Assembly: GCA_006844705.1 (NCBI GenBank)
Contig: SPJS01000104.1
Coordinates: 1-49,364 of the forward strand
From: Methylococcaceae bacterium
GTDB lineage: Bacteria; Pseudomonadota; Gammaproteobacteria; Methylococcales; Methylomonadaceae
Direction: 5' to 3'
DNA: 49,364 bases
Of the stretch, positions 36,927 to 45,546 are shown piece after piece (position 1 is the first letter of the stretch; each line of letters starts with the position of its first letter). Under the pieces are notes generated by a model. The model made no database searches. It was not told the origin of the DNA and was given only the letters and a program-made list of their open reading frames with translations. Made by a program: the position numbers and the translations under genes.

Positions 36927-37826
36927 TTAAGTGTTCGCTGATTTGTTTTTATAAATGACGACACTTGCCAAACCCATCAGGATGAGCGCATAAAAAAGGT
37001 CAGTCCACCAGTCGAGAGGTACGGTGCGCGATTGAGTACTTTTAAACCAGTCTACGCCTGAAGCACTGTTACATTCTGCCAGTTCAAGATACTCGTTTCC
37101 CACAGTATCACGAATTGACGTCACGCCTTTCCACTCAAACGACACTGTTGTCGTACCAGAAATTGAACCGTCGTCAGGTGGAAAAAAATTATTGTTACCC
37201 CCCGACCTTGCATCGAGAAACGCAAAAATAGTTGAAGGCGTACCGAATTGGATTGGAATATCGATGCTGATATGACCCGGTGCTGGCACGGTGTTGATAT
37301 TACTCTCTTTTGGGTCTGAGCTGGAACCATAAAGAATAGACCCATCAATTGCGTAAACCGTCCCCCCGTTACGTGTCATAAAAAATTGATATCCGACATT
37401 CATGCCCTGAGCAACAGCGCCGCTGGTTGCAAATTGATCATAGTGTGGTCCCCCGTTGATCTCAGCAGCAATGGTCATTGTTCCGGCCGCAAATTGAGGT
37501 ACGCCGCTGACATTACAAAGGATATCGTCCTCAAACGTGGCTCTGGTCACCACACCACCATCAGACCCAAATCCACTCAGAACAACAGAACTGCTTGCCT
37601 TTAGAAGGCCAAGGCTTGCAGAAGATTGATGATTGCCAAATGCGGAGGCTTCGCTGGCGGAGACGGATCCTGTTGCACTGCTATTTGTAGTTTCTCCGGT
37701 CGTCGCTGTCACCTGGGTGGCCGCATACATGGAAACAGGAGAGCAAAAAAGCAAGCAAAACAAGGCGAGCTGCGGATAAGTAAAGTTTCTTAATAAAGTT
37801 TTAAGACCAACAAAAATAATATTCAT
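36927..37826 (-). CDS. Exported protein with C-terminal anchor (IPTL/PEP-CTERM-like)
   Basis: I do not recognise the main domain. The 299-residue product has a signal peptide ending near MYAA (residue 36), a Ser/Thr/Ala-rich low-complexity region, then a probable beta-rich body with VLSGFGSDGG, DARSGGNNNFFPP and two Cys. The C-terminus is tripartite: VPLDWWTD, a hydrophobic span LFYALILMGLASVVIY, then KNKSANT. That arrangement resembles PEP-CTERM or IPTL-CTERM sorting signals, though the basic tail is weak. The start at 37826 has AAAGGT six bases upstream; a longer frame to 37904 lacks that support. The gene ends at a clear terminator and stands alone. Confidence 0.65.
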   Translation of the reverse strand: MNIIFVGLKTLLRNFTYPQLALFCLLFCSPVSMYAATQVTATTGETTNSSATGSVSASEASAFGNHQSSASLGLLKASSSVVLSGFGSDGGVVTRATFEDDILCNVSGVPQFAAGTMTIAAEINGGPHYDQFATSGAVAQGMNVGYQFFMTRNGGTVYAIDGSILYGSSSDPKESNINTVPAPGHISIDIPIQFGTPSTIFAFLDARSGGNNNFFPPDDGSISGTTTVSFEWKGVTSIRDTVGNEYLELAECNSASGVDWFKSTQSRTVPLDWWTDLFYALILMGLASVVIYKNKSANT

Positions 37827-38123
37827 ATTTTTACCTTTATCTATGACATCAAACTGGCTTTTTAAGCAACACTTTCGTTTAACATATTTTAGGCAAAAAC
37901 TCAAGACCCCACTGAGCGCGGACTACAGTTCTGATAACCCGCGATGCCAAGGAAAAAAGCATTAGAAAAGGCTGAGATTTAGCAGACATGAAGAATGTAA
38001 AAAACGGCTTCAGCTGTGAGCGACTTCATAAGTCATCAGTACAAAGCATGCGTTAATAGACTCGAACCAAGGGAAAACGACTACGTAATGGAATTAAATT
38101 AACCGATTCGAGAGGCTTATACC
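37827..38123. other. Divergent intergenic region
   Basis: 297 AT-rich bases between two divergent genes for exported proteins. Promoters for both should be here, but I cannot name a convincing -35/-10 pair. A GAGAGG ribosome binding site stands 8 bases before the downstream ATG at 38124. Confidence 0.5.
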
Positions 38124-38480
38124 ATGAAAATCTTAAACACTATGATCAAAACGCTATCTGTTGCTTCTGTTTGTGCTGTCAGTGCAATGACATTTGGGAC
38201 GTCAACGGCAATGGCAGAAGAAATCACGACTTTGCACATGAATGAACAATGTAAAGTATCGCCAAGAGGGGAGCGTTGCAGAGCACAATCTTTGCCAGTA
38301 CAGGCTACGGTAAAGCAAGCAGCGTTGCGTTCTGTTACTGTCTGCTCTTATTCTTCTCGCGGCAGCCGTTGCAAGGACTTTAACGGTAGCTATTTGATTG
38401 CAGATTTAGGTTCGATGAAGCTGATGCCTGCTGAGAAAAACTGTGTCACATCCAGCCGTGGAATCCGTTGTTCCGCTTAA
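38124..38480 (+). CDS. Small secreted protein with three CxxSxRGxRC repeats
   Basis: I do not recognise a known family. The 118-residue product has a Sec signal peptide, with a hydrophobic core at about residues 9-27 and a TAMA-E cleavage site near 31. The mature part of about 87 residues carries the same ten-residue motif three times: CKVSPRGERC (43-52), CSYSSRGSRC (74-83) and CVTSSRGIRC (107-116). In each, C, S, R, G, R and C occupy identical positions, with 21 and 23 residues between copies. The only other Cys lies in the signal peptide. Paired cysteines nine residues apart suggest periplasmic disulfide loops or metal/cofactor binding. GAGAGG stands eight bases before the ATG. The gene is monocistronic and followed by a long hairpin. 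Confidence 0.8.
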   Translation: MKILNTMIKTLSVASVCAVSAMTFGTSTAMAEEITTLHMNEQCKVSPRGERCRAQSLPVQATVKQAALRSVTVCSYSSRGSRCKDFNGSYLIADLGSMKLMPAEKNCVTSSRGIRCSA

Positions 38481-38812
38481 TTCCTGAATATAACCAGAGA
38501 CAAATTATGGAAGATATTATCTGCCTGAAATTCCGTGGATACAGAAATGTTGACGTCAGACCAACGGAATTTCAGTGCAGCTTATTTTTCCAGTTCTTTT
38601 GTCAGGTCAGTTGATAGACTGAGCCCGAATGAAAGAGCTCTGCAGTCATTTCGCAAAATGTTCAATTGCGATGTCAGGTTACTGTTGATTAAGCTGTTTA
38701 AATTGTTGATACATTAACAGATGCAGCGAGGTCATGGCGGCTTCAAGCCCACCCTTGAGATTCCCTTTGAGTTTGTCTGAGAATATTCCTTTCATTTTTA
38801 ATAGCCAAGTCC
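38481..38812. other. Spacer between the repeat-protein gene and rmuC
   Basis: 332 bases without a convincing gene. It holds the hairpin at 38521-38580 and no other feature I can support. A 60-codon plus-strand frame at 38535 overlaps the hairpin and has no ribosome binding site. Confidence 0.5.
38521..38580 (+). terminator. Long-loop hairpin, possible terminator
   Basis: CTGAAATTCCGT (38525-38536) pairs perfectly with ACGGAATTTCAG (38564-38575), and outer CTGC/GCAG extends the stem across one bulged T. CTTATTTTTCC follows, so it may terminate the gene ending at 38480. The 27-base loop is unusually long for a simple terminator. Confidence 0.45.
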
Positions 38813-40171
38813 TTATTCATCCCGGTCTGATTGCTGGGTCATTGACTTGGGTAGTTTCTTTTTTATTTTGACGCCGAGTTCTTCAAAATCACTGGCTTGC
38901 CGGATCAAGTTGCCGCGTCCGGTGGTGAGTTTATTCATGACAGCATCGTAAGTTTTGTTGACGGTATTGAGCTGATTGCCCAATTTTTCCAGGTCTTCAA
39001 CAAAGCCACGGATCTTGTCATATAAACTGCCGGCTTTGTCGGAGATGATGCGCGCGTTTTCGTTTTGCTGTTCATAGCGCCAGATATTCTGAATGGTACG
39101 CAGGGTGGCGAGCAGCGTTGTCGGCGTGACGACAACAATTTTATGTTCAAAAGCGTCGTTAAATAATTTCTCATCAGCCTGGAATGCGGCCATAAAAGCC
39201 GATTCAATGGGCATGAACAATAAAACAAAGTCCAGTGAGCGCAGGCCTTGTAAGGAAGCATAATCCTTGTCACTTAACAGTTTGATATGATTTCTGACGG
39301 CGTCCACATGGGCCTTGATGGCCAGCGCTTTTTCCGTGTCATCCTCGGTGGAACAGTAGCGTTCATAAGCCAGCAGGGAGACTTTAGAATCAATCACCAC
39401 ATCTTTTTCTTCTGGCAGACGGATGATGACATCCGGTTTGAAGAGCTTGTTGTCGGCATCCCTGAAGCCACCCTGGGTGTCGTATTCAACGCCTTTACGC
39501 AGGCCGGATTGTTCCAGTACTTTTTCCAGGATCATCTCGCCCCAGTTACCCTGCATTTTTTTGTCGCCTTTTAACGCGCGAGTCAGGTTGAGGGCTTCCT
39601 GATTCATTTTGGCGGTATCACGGCGCAGGGCGTTGATTTCCTCGCGCAAGGACACGCGGTCTTTGCTTTCGCTCTCGTACACCGTTTCCAGTCGAGTTTT
39701 AAAGTCACCCAATTGCTGTTTTAGCGGGGAGACAACGTGCTCGAGATTAGTTTTGCTGAATTCACTAAACTGTTTGTTGCGCGCTTCAAAAATGCGGTTG
39801 GCCAGGTTTTCAAATTGGTTTTTCAGTTGTTCTTCCGCATTTTGCAGCAGGTGAATTTTTTCGGCGTGGTGTTGCTGTTGCTCCTGTTGACGTACCTGTA
39901 AACCAGCGGCTGCGGAGTGGCTTTCTTGTAGTTGCTGCTGTAAACGGCTGATGAGGGCTTTATCCGCATCCCACTGCGCCAGCTTTTCATCGGCAACAGC
40001 CTGGTTGATTTCGGCTTGGCGAAGCTGTTGAGAGAGGTGCTCAATCTGCTGCGCTTGTTCGTTCTGTAATCGGGTAAACGACGTGCGCTTGAAAAAATAA
40101 ACCCCGACCCCTGCCAGCAGCCCCAGGATAAAACTGATAAAAAGATACGCGCTAACATCGGGTAAAAGCAT
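38813..40171 (-). CDS. rmuC: RmuC domain protein (DNA recombination)
   Basis: RmuC limits inversions at short inverted repeats in E. coli and belongs to a nuclease-like superfamily. The 452-residue protein has an N-terminal membrane span (LFISFILGLLAGVGVYFF) and a coiled coil of about residues 35-190 rich in Gln and Glu. The conserved RmuC core follows: GDKKMQGNWGEMILEKVLEQSGLRKG, KPDVIIRLPEEKDVVIDSKVSLLAYE, and VVTPTTLLATLRTIQNIWRYEQQNEN. It stands alone downstream of hemL on the same strand, 66 bases apart. Confidence 0.93.
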   Translation of the reverse strand: MLLPDVSAYLFISFILGLLAGVGVYFFKRTSFTRLQNEQAQQIEHLSQQLRQAEINQAVADEKLAQWDADKALISRLQQQLQESHSAAAGLQVRQQEQQQHHAEKIHLLQNAEEQLKNQFENLANRIFEARNKQFSEFSKTNLEHVVSPLKQQLGDFKTRLETVYESESKDRVSLREEINALRRDTAKMNQEALNLTRALKGDKKMQGNWGEMILEKVLEQSGLRKGVEYDTQGGFRDADNKLFKPDVIIRLPEEKDVVIDSKVSLLAYERYCSTEDDTEKALAIKAHVDAVRNHIKLLSDKDYASLQGLRSLDFVLLFMPIESAFMAAFQADEKLFNDAFEHKIVVVTPTTLLATLRTIQNIWRYEQQNENARIISDKAGSLYDKIRGFVEDLEKLGNQLNTVNKTYDAVMNKLTTGRGNLIRQASDFEELGVKIKKKLPKSMTQQSDRDE

Positions 40172-40237
40172 GGTGTCGGGTCGGGTTGTATAAGAATGGG
40201 GTGCCGGTGTGCAGATCTGCGCACCAGCAGCTATGGT

Positions 40238-41518
40238 TTACAACGTTTTAAAGACGCGGCTGGCCGCCTCAATCGTGTGCTGAATGTCTTCATCACTGTG
40301 TGCAGAAGACACAAAACCGGCTTCAAATGCAGACGGGGCAAGATAAATCCCCGCGTCCAGCATAGCGTGGAAAAATTGCTTAAAACGTGCCTGATCGCAG
40401 GCCATCACCTGGGCAAAGCGGGAAATACAGGGTTCTTCGCTGAAAAACAAGCCGAACATGCCGCCGACTTGATTGCTGGATAACGCGATGCCGGCATCCG
40501 AGGCAGCCTGTTGGATGCCGGATACCAATGCGGTGGTTTTTTCTGTCAATGTCTGATAAAAACCGGAGGCGGAAATCAGTTCCAATGTTTTTAAACCGGC
40601 GGCCATGGCAACCGGGTTGCCGGATAGGGTACCTGCCTGATACACCGGGCCGAGTGGAGCCAGATGTTGCATGATGTCCAGTTTGCCGCCAAATGCACCG
40701 ACAGGCATGCCGCCACCAATGACCTTGCCCAGCGTGGTTAAATCGGGCGTTACACCATACAGTCCCTGAGCGCTATGTAAATCAACGCGAAAGCCGGTCA
40801 TGACTTCATCAAAAATCAATACGCTACCAGAGTCATCACAGATTTGACGCAAGCCTTGCAGAAAGCCGGGTTCGGGTGGAATGCAGTTCATATTGCCTGC
40901 AACCGGTTCAACGATGATGCAAGCAATCTGAGCGCCACTCTCGGCAAAGGCCTGTTTGACCGAATCTATATCATTAAATGTTAATGTCAGGGTGTCTTTC
41001 GCCAGTCCGGCGGGTACGCCGGGAGAACTGGGGACGCCCAGCGTCAGCGCACCGGAACCGGCTTTGACGAGTAATGAATCGGAATGTCCGTGATAACAGC
41101 CTTCAAATTTGACGATTTTATCGCGCCCGGTAAAGCCGCGTGCCAGACGCAATGCGCTCATGGTGGCTTCGGTACCGGAGCTGACCATGCGCACCAGATC
41201 TATGGATGGCACCAGCTCGCATACTTTTTCAGCCATCAAGGTTTCGATTTCAGTCGGTGCGCCAAAACTCAGGCCTTTTTCTGCGGTCTCTTTAACTGCC
41301 TGAATCACGTCCGGATGCGCATGACCCAGAATCATCGGCCCCCAGGAACCGACATAATCAATATAACGATGATCCTCGCTGTCATAAACATAAGGTCCCT
41401 GGGCGTGGTCAAAATAGACCGGCGTGCCGCCGACACCGCTGAATGAACGCACGGGCGAATTAACGCCACCGGGGATAACTTTTTGGGCGTGTGAAAAAAG
41501 TTGTGATGATTGTGTCAT
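40238..41518 (-). CDS. hemL: Glutamate-1-semialdehyde 2,1-aminomutase
   Basis: HemL converts glutamate-1-semialdehyde to 5-aminolevulinate, the C5 route to tetrapyrroles. The 426-residue length equals that of E. coli. Motifs are [46 protein letters not shown], and [19 protein letters not shown] with the PLP Lys at residue 265. I start it at the ATG at 41518; a frame 24 bases longer has no homology. The upstream ribosome binding site is weak. A terminator of the upstream lipoprotein gene lies just before it. Confidence 0.96.
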   Translation of the reverse strand: MTQSSQLFSHAQKVIPGGVNSPVRSFSGVGGTPVYFDHAQGPYVYDSEDHRYIDYVGSWGPMILGHAHPDVIQAVKETAEKGLSFGAPTEIETLMAEKVCELVPSIDLVRMVSSGTEATMSALRLARGFTGRDKIVKFEGCYHGHSDSLLVKAGSGALTLGVPSSPGVPAGLAKDTLTLTFNDIDSVKQAFAESGAQIACIIVEPVAGNMNCIPPEPGFLQGLRQICDDSGSVLIFDEVMTGFRVDLHSAQGLYGVTPDLTTLGKVIGGGMPVGAFGGKLDIMQHLAPLGPVYQAGTLSGNPVAMAAGLKTLELISASGFYQTLTEKTTALVSGIQQAASDAGIALSSNQVGGMFGLFFSEEPCISRFAQVMACDQARFKQFFHAMLDAGIYLAPSAFEAGFVSSAHSDEDIQHTIEAASRVFKTL

Positions 41519-41524
41519 GGAGAG

Positions 41525-41564
41525 TCTAAAAAAGTTAAGCACCCGCCAAACGTATTCGGCGGGT
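41525..41564 (-). terminator. Rho-independent terminator of the lipoprotein gene
   Basis: Read on the minus strand, ACCCGCC, a 10-base loop and GGCGGGT form a perfect 7-bp GC-rich stem followed by GCTTAAC and a run of T. It begins 11 bases after the stop at 41575 and separates that gene from hemL. Confidence 0.75.
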
Positions 41565-41574
41565 ATTTATTGGA

Positions 41575-41991
41575 TTATTTGCCAAACAGCTTGGGTGGCT
41601 CGGGGTCAGTATTTTTCTGCAGGCAGTTGTAGGCCGCATTTTCAAAACGGATACGCATGGATTGCGTATGTTTCTTTTCATTGACGAATTTTTCAGCTTC
41701 GACAGCGGTCAGGTCTTTCATCATGTAATCCGCAATGCACATACAGGGTTTCTCCCAGCGTACCCGGTCTACGTTTTTGTTGGTTGACGTGGCGATTTCC
41801 CTTTCCACACATTGCTTGGCAAACTGGTGCTCGAATTTATGCTTGACCATATCTTTCACTTCCGGGCCATGTTCATGATCAAATGTAACGCTGTTGTCCT
41901 TCTTGTCGTCTGAACAGCCGCTTAATCCTGCACTCAATGCAAAAGTCAGGGCGGCGATCATCACAGGTGTTGTTTTATTGTTTTTTTTCAT
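41575..41991 (-). CDS. Putative lipoprotein of unknown function
   Basis: The 138-residue product has a lipoprotein signal: KK at the N-terminus, a hydrophobic stretch at residues 9-22, and the lipobox LSGC with the modified Cys at residue 26. The mature part is charged and carries four further Cys: one in KQCVERE, two in KPCMCIADYM and one in YNCLQK. The last three surround the predicted helix LTAVEAEKFVNEKKH. I do not recognise a family. It is followed by a terminator, so it is probably monocistronic. Confidence 0.7.
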   Translation of the reverse strand: MKKNNKTTPVMIAALTFALSAGLSGCSDDKKDNSVTFDHEHGPEVKDMVKHKFEHQFAKQCVEREIATSTNKNVDRVRWEKPCMCIADYMMKDLTAVEAEKFVNEKKHTQSMRIRFENAAYNCLQKNTDPEPPKLFGK

Positions 41992-42239
41992 AGACTTAAT
42001 TTTCAGTCAACTACAGGTAAAGGCGAACTTTATCATTTTAAGTCTGTTGATTCTAGGCGAATTCACCCTTAAAAGAGAAACTACGGGGTGTGAACGTTTT
42101 TGAATTAATTCGCCCAACAACAAATGCGTTTTTTTGAATACAAAAATCAAATTAATCATATTCGAAATATGTTGAACAATCAGGCTTAAGACTCATCATA
42201 CATGTCGATTCTGTAATTAAAATAACTTTGGAGTACATT

Positions 42240-42911
42240 TTGAACGCTAAACTATTACCTCTTAAAGCCGGTTGGCAATGTTTTTTTGATGGATGGGCAT
42301 TGTTCAAAGCTCATTACATAAAATTTATTATTGGCACCGCCATATGGTTGGCGATAGAGCTTGTTATCGCATTTATACCTGTAGCCGGGCCAATGATAGA
42401 CGGGTTCCTATTTCCATTATTTTACGCAGGGTTCTTGAATTTTGCGTTTGAAGCCAGCCATGAAAAAGACCCCAAGATAATGAGCTTTTTTAAGCCCATA
42501 ACCGAGCTGAAGTTATTACTACAATTTTCACTCCTGGGGATGGTCATTGTAGGGTTTGAACTACTGGCAATTTCAATTTCTTCTGTGATGTCATTTTCTG
42601 TACTGCTACCATTAGCATTGGTCATGGTATCTGCACTCATTTTTTCAGTTCCATTAATATTATTTGATCAAATACTCTTTCACCAGGCGTTAAAGTTAAG
42701 TGTTGAAACCTGCGGGAAAAACTTTGTTGTCTTGATCGTGATTTACTTTGTTTTAATGGGGTTAATGATTCTGTCCGCATTAACTTTTGGCGTTGTTTTA
42801 ATCGCAGTTATTCCTGTGGTTTTTTGTGCGCTTTACATCATTTATACCTTGGCTTTTCAAATTGATAAAGGTGAAGATAAAGAACGTTTTAGACCAAAAC
42901 AAGCCCACTAG
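42240..42911 (+). CDS. BPSS1780-like integral membrane protein
   Basis: The 223-residue protein is strongly hydrophobic with about five or six membrane spans. The beginning (LKAGWQCFFDGWALFKAHYIKFI) and FIPVAGPMIDGFLFPLFYAGF resemble the BPSS1780 family of uncharacterised membrane proteins, which start with a G-W-x(6)-W-x-L-F pattern. I start it at the TTG at 42240, preceded by GGAG six bases upstream; the frame also opens four codons earlier with another TTG. The function is unknown. Confidence 0.6.
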   Translation: MNAKLLPLKAGWQCFFDGWALFKAHYIKFIIGTAIWLAIELVIAFIPVAGPMIDGFLFPLFYAGFLNFAFEASHEKDPKIMSFFKPITELKLLLQFSLLGMVIVGFELLAISISSVMSFSVLLPLALVMVSALIFSVPLILFDQILFHQALKLSVETCGKNFVVLIVIYFVLMGLMILSALTFGVVLIAVIPVVFCALYIIYTLAFQIDKGEDKERFRPKQAH

Positions 42912-43041
42912 TTAATGGGGTTGTGACGATTAAATCAATCATTCAAACGTGAACTGTGAATCATTCATTTGATAAGGACGTACATCAGATCATATCTATG
43001 GATACTGGAGAAAAGCCAAGTCCCTCGTGTCAATGATTTAT

Positions 43042-43848
43042 TCACAAACCTCGACAATCAAATACAATCCGCTCCGGGTGTTCCGCTAAACGAAGCACAG
43101 TCAGTTGATCTGATTGGGTGACGGTTTGCACTGGCAGAATATTCGCCGGGACGGGCAGGATAGAATCAAGTGCATACGCCGTGAGAATTCTTTGTTTGGG
43201 CAGAATGCCATCGGGTTGGTTGTACCAGGGGATATGACCTTCCGGAAGTGGCGATGGTGTTGTTCCACAGGCAAAATCAAAGCGGCCGTTTTCAGCACAA
43301 AAACTCATTCTGGTAAACGCATTCACCAGAAAGCAGGTGCGCCGCCAGCCGCGCAGTTTAGGATGCCATTTGGTTTGTTTAACTGCCTGTAACTGTTGGA
43401 AAAACACGGTTGGGTCACTGGTGGTCAACGATGATTCCGCTTCGCTCGAAAACGTCAGCGTTTGGCTGAAGCTCCATTCTGACGGTATGCCTGCATGGAG
43501 CAGAAGATAACCGCTGTTCATGTACACAAAAGGGCGTGTACGCAACCACTGAAATAATTCATCCCGCCCATAGCTGGCAACAACACCGTGGAAATGGGCT
43601 TCATCAGCCTGCGGATTTATCCCTGCAATTGCCGAAAGCAGGTCAATCTCATGTTTGCCCAATACCAAAATCGCCAGGTTACCCCATGATTTCACCTTAT
43701 TTAATAAGGCCAGGTTATCCGGCCCTTCGCCGATCAGGTTGCCCGTAAACCAGAGTTTGTCCTCAAGTGGATTAAACGCGATGTCTACCAACGCCTGCTC
43801 AAGTCTGGACAGGTGGCCATTAACCGGTCCAATGACATAAATTGCCAT
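43042..43848 (-). CDS. ApaH-like protein lacking metal ligands (probable pseudoenzyme)
   Basis: The 268-residue protein aligns along its length with ApaH, the symmetrical diadenosine tetraphosphatase: AIYVIGPVNGH against AxYLIGDVHGC, DKLWFTGNLIGEGP against DTLWLTGDLVARGP, LVLGKHEIDLLSAIAGI against LVLGNHDLHLLAVFAGI, plus LLHAGIPSEW, LRGWRRTCFLVNAFTRMSFC and PWY. The metal-binding residues of the phosphoprotein phosphatase fold are replaced: Asp8 by Pro, His10 by Asn, Asp of GDLV by Asn, Arg of that motif by Glu, Asn of GNHD by Lys. The C-terminal GHW region is not recognisable. The frame is intact, so the loss looks tolerated or functional. The start is taken at 43848; a frame eight codons longer is possible. 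Confidence 0.78.
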   Translation of the reverse strand: MAIYVIGPVNGHLSRLEQALVDIAFNPLEDKLWFTGNLIGEGPDNLALLNKVKSWGNLAILVLGKHEIDLLSAIAGINPQADEAHFHGVVASYGRDELFQWLRTRPFVYMNSGYLLLHAGIPSEWSFSQTLTFSSEAESSLTTSDPTVFFQQLQAVKQTKWHPKLRGWRRTCFLVNAFTRMSFCAENGRFDFACGTTPSPLPEGHIPWYNQPDGILPKQRILTAYALDSILPVPANILPVQTVTQSDQLTVLRLAEHPERIVFDCRGL

Positions 43849-44255
43849 ATCAGTTGAGCAATCTGATGCCATGGCGAAAAAGCGCGATTATTGTAAGGAA
43901 AGCACTAATGAATCGATTATCTGTGGTTTCAAGAAGCATCATTAACGAACTACTAAATTGTTATATTTGTAACATTTTACGGCCGTATTCAGGGGATTGT
44001 TGCGGATCAGCTGACAACAGAGACGGTAAATACCTGCTTGCCTCGCATCCATTAAGACAGAGGCAATTTTTATTCCCCATGATGGATTAAGTGATGGTTG
44101 CCGCAGAATAGAAGCCTGTCATTATCCGGAGCAATCTTGAATCACATAGATACGCCGAATAAACAACACAAGCTGGAAAAACTTTCTGAAAGTGGATTGA
44201 TTTTTGCCTTTTCTAAATAGGCATTTATTTCAAACCATGACCGTTGGAGATTGAT
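43849..44255. other. Intergenic region between the ApaH-like and flavodoxin genes
   Basis: About 400 bases between two divergent genes. I see no convincing gene. Short plus-strand frames (for example about 82 codons from 43842) lack a ribosome binding site or a recognisable product. Promoters for both neighbours should be here. Confidence 0.5.
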
Positions 44256-44807
44256 ATGGGTAAAATTGGCATTTTTTTTGGCACGGATACCGGCACAACC
44301 CGGTTGGTCGCTAAAAAGATTTACAAGCAATTGGGTGATGACCTCGCCGCGAAACCGAAAAATATTAATCGCGCCAGCCCAGAGGAATTAATGGGATATG
44401 ATGCGTTGATTCTTGGTACACCCAGTTATGGCGTGGGCGATTTGCCAGGGACCGCAGTGGGCTGCATGGAACCCAACTGGGCTGATTTTGCGCCCCAACT
44501 GGACGGGTATGATTTTAGTGGCAAAAAAGTCGCCTTGTTCGGCCTGGGACACCAGGAACGTTATGCCTCCCGTTTTGCCAGTTCACTGATCAAGCTGTAT
44601 CAACTGTTTTATGGGTATGGAGCAGACATTATTGGCCGTTGGAGTATTGATGGATATGAATTTGAACATTCAGACGCCATCATGGATGGCCAGTTTGTCG
44701 GCCTGGTGATTGACCATCGTGGCCAATCATTTTTAACCGATGAACGTATCGAAACCTGGTTGTCGCAAGTCAAACCCTTGTTATTGTGCCAAGCGGAAGC
44801 GGCTTGA
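44256..44807 (+). CDS. NifF-type flavodoxin
   Basis: Flavodoxins carry electrons through FMN at low potential. The 183-residue protein has the phosphate loop FGTDTGTTRLVAKKI, LILGTPSYGVGDLPG, and the second FMN loop region ALFGLGHQERYASRF. GADIIGRWSIDGYEFEHSDAIMDGQFVGLVID closes the fold. The inserted segment GDLPGTAVGCMEPNW and the W-S-x-D-G-Y-E-F pattern are closer to the nitrogenase-donor NifF of Azotobacter than to E. coli FldA. The start ATG has GGAG six bases upstream. No nif genes lie in the window, so the partner is unknown. Confidence 0.88.
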   Translation: MGKIGIFFGTDTGTTRLVAKKIYKQLGDDLAAKPKNINRASPEELMGYDALILGTPSYGVGDLPGTAVGCMEPNWADFAPQLDGYDFSGKKVALFGLGHQERYASRFASSLIKLYQLFYGYGADIIGRWSIDGYEFEHSDAIMDGQFVGLVIDHRGQSFLTDERIETWLSQVKPLLLCQAEAA

Positions 44808-44838
44808 GCACACTGGAAAATAGTGGAGGGAACGGGAT

Positions 44839-45516
44839 ATGGCCACTGTGGGATTACACTATGCTGATCGACTGCAAATTGCCATGCAATCACGTCATCA
44901 GGCCATTAAACACATGTTTAATGAAAACATTGCCCAGTTAAGTTCGCTGTTGGGGCCGATGAATGATGGCCCGGAATGGCCGTCTGGCGCGGCCTGGCTG
45001 GTGAGTCTGCATGATGATCATGCCTGTATTATTTCTGATGGCCTGTCTGACCCGTGGGTTGAGCGGGACAAGCCGGAAACCGGCCTGGGCGTTGAAGTGT
45101 TCATAGAAGCGCCGCAAGTCAAAATACCCGATGATCAGGACCTGACCCGCCTGGCCGATACCTGGATGTTTCCGATGATTGCCGAAATTAGTCATACCAT
45201 GGCAAGTAATCCAAGATTGAGTGAAAAGCTGCTGGCCGGTGATGTTCTGTCAATGGAATTTAATATTGACCACATCAAGGATGGGCGGGGGCGCGTCGGC
45301 GCTTTGCTCCATTCGCCAAAGAACATGGAAAACCGGTGGCAAAATGAATTTGGAGAGATTCAGTTAGTAGCGGCGACCTTGCTTAACCCGGATGAACTGC
45401 ATTATATGAGAGGTAAAAAACAGGCCGGGAAGCAAGCAATGCTGGCCAGATTATATGAAGCAGGCATTGATCATCGTTCACTTGCCGCGCGACCATCGGT
45501 TGTTCCTGTCGAATAA
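44839..45516 (+). CDS. Protein of unknown function downstream of flavodoxin
   Basis: I do not recognise the family with confidence. The 225-residue protein is soluble and without a signal peptide. The stretch ACIISDGLSDPW with GVEVFIEAPQ has some likeness to suppressor-of-fused-like domains, but this is weak. A strong GGAGGGA ribosome binding site precedes the ATG, and the gap to the flavodoxin is 31 bases, so the two are probably one operon. The end is charged, with KKQAGKQAMLARLYEAGID. Confidence 0.6.
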   Translation: MATVGLHYADRLQIAMQSRHQAIKHMFNENIAQLSSLLGPMNDGPEWPSGAAWLVSLHDDHACIISDGLSDPWVERDKPETGLGVEVFIEAPQVKIPDDQDLTRLADTWMFPMIAEISHTMASNPRLSEKLLAGDVLSMEFNIDHIKDGRGRVGALLHSPKNMENRWQNEFGEIQLVAATLLNPDELHYMRGKKQAGKQAMLARLYEAGIDHRSLAARPSVVPVE

Positions 45517-45546
45517 CATAAGCAAAAGAGGCGCGACTATCAAACC

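Noticed and set aside
40206..40225. Palindrome GGTGTGCAGATCTGCGCACC between hemL and rmuC
   Set aside because: It has no loop and no T-run, so it is neither a terminator nor a clear operator; left unassigned.
43842..44090. Plus-strand frame of 82 codons between the ApaH-like and flavodoxin genes
   Set aside because: No ribosome binding site, no similarity, and it overlaps the start of the ApaH-like gene.
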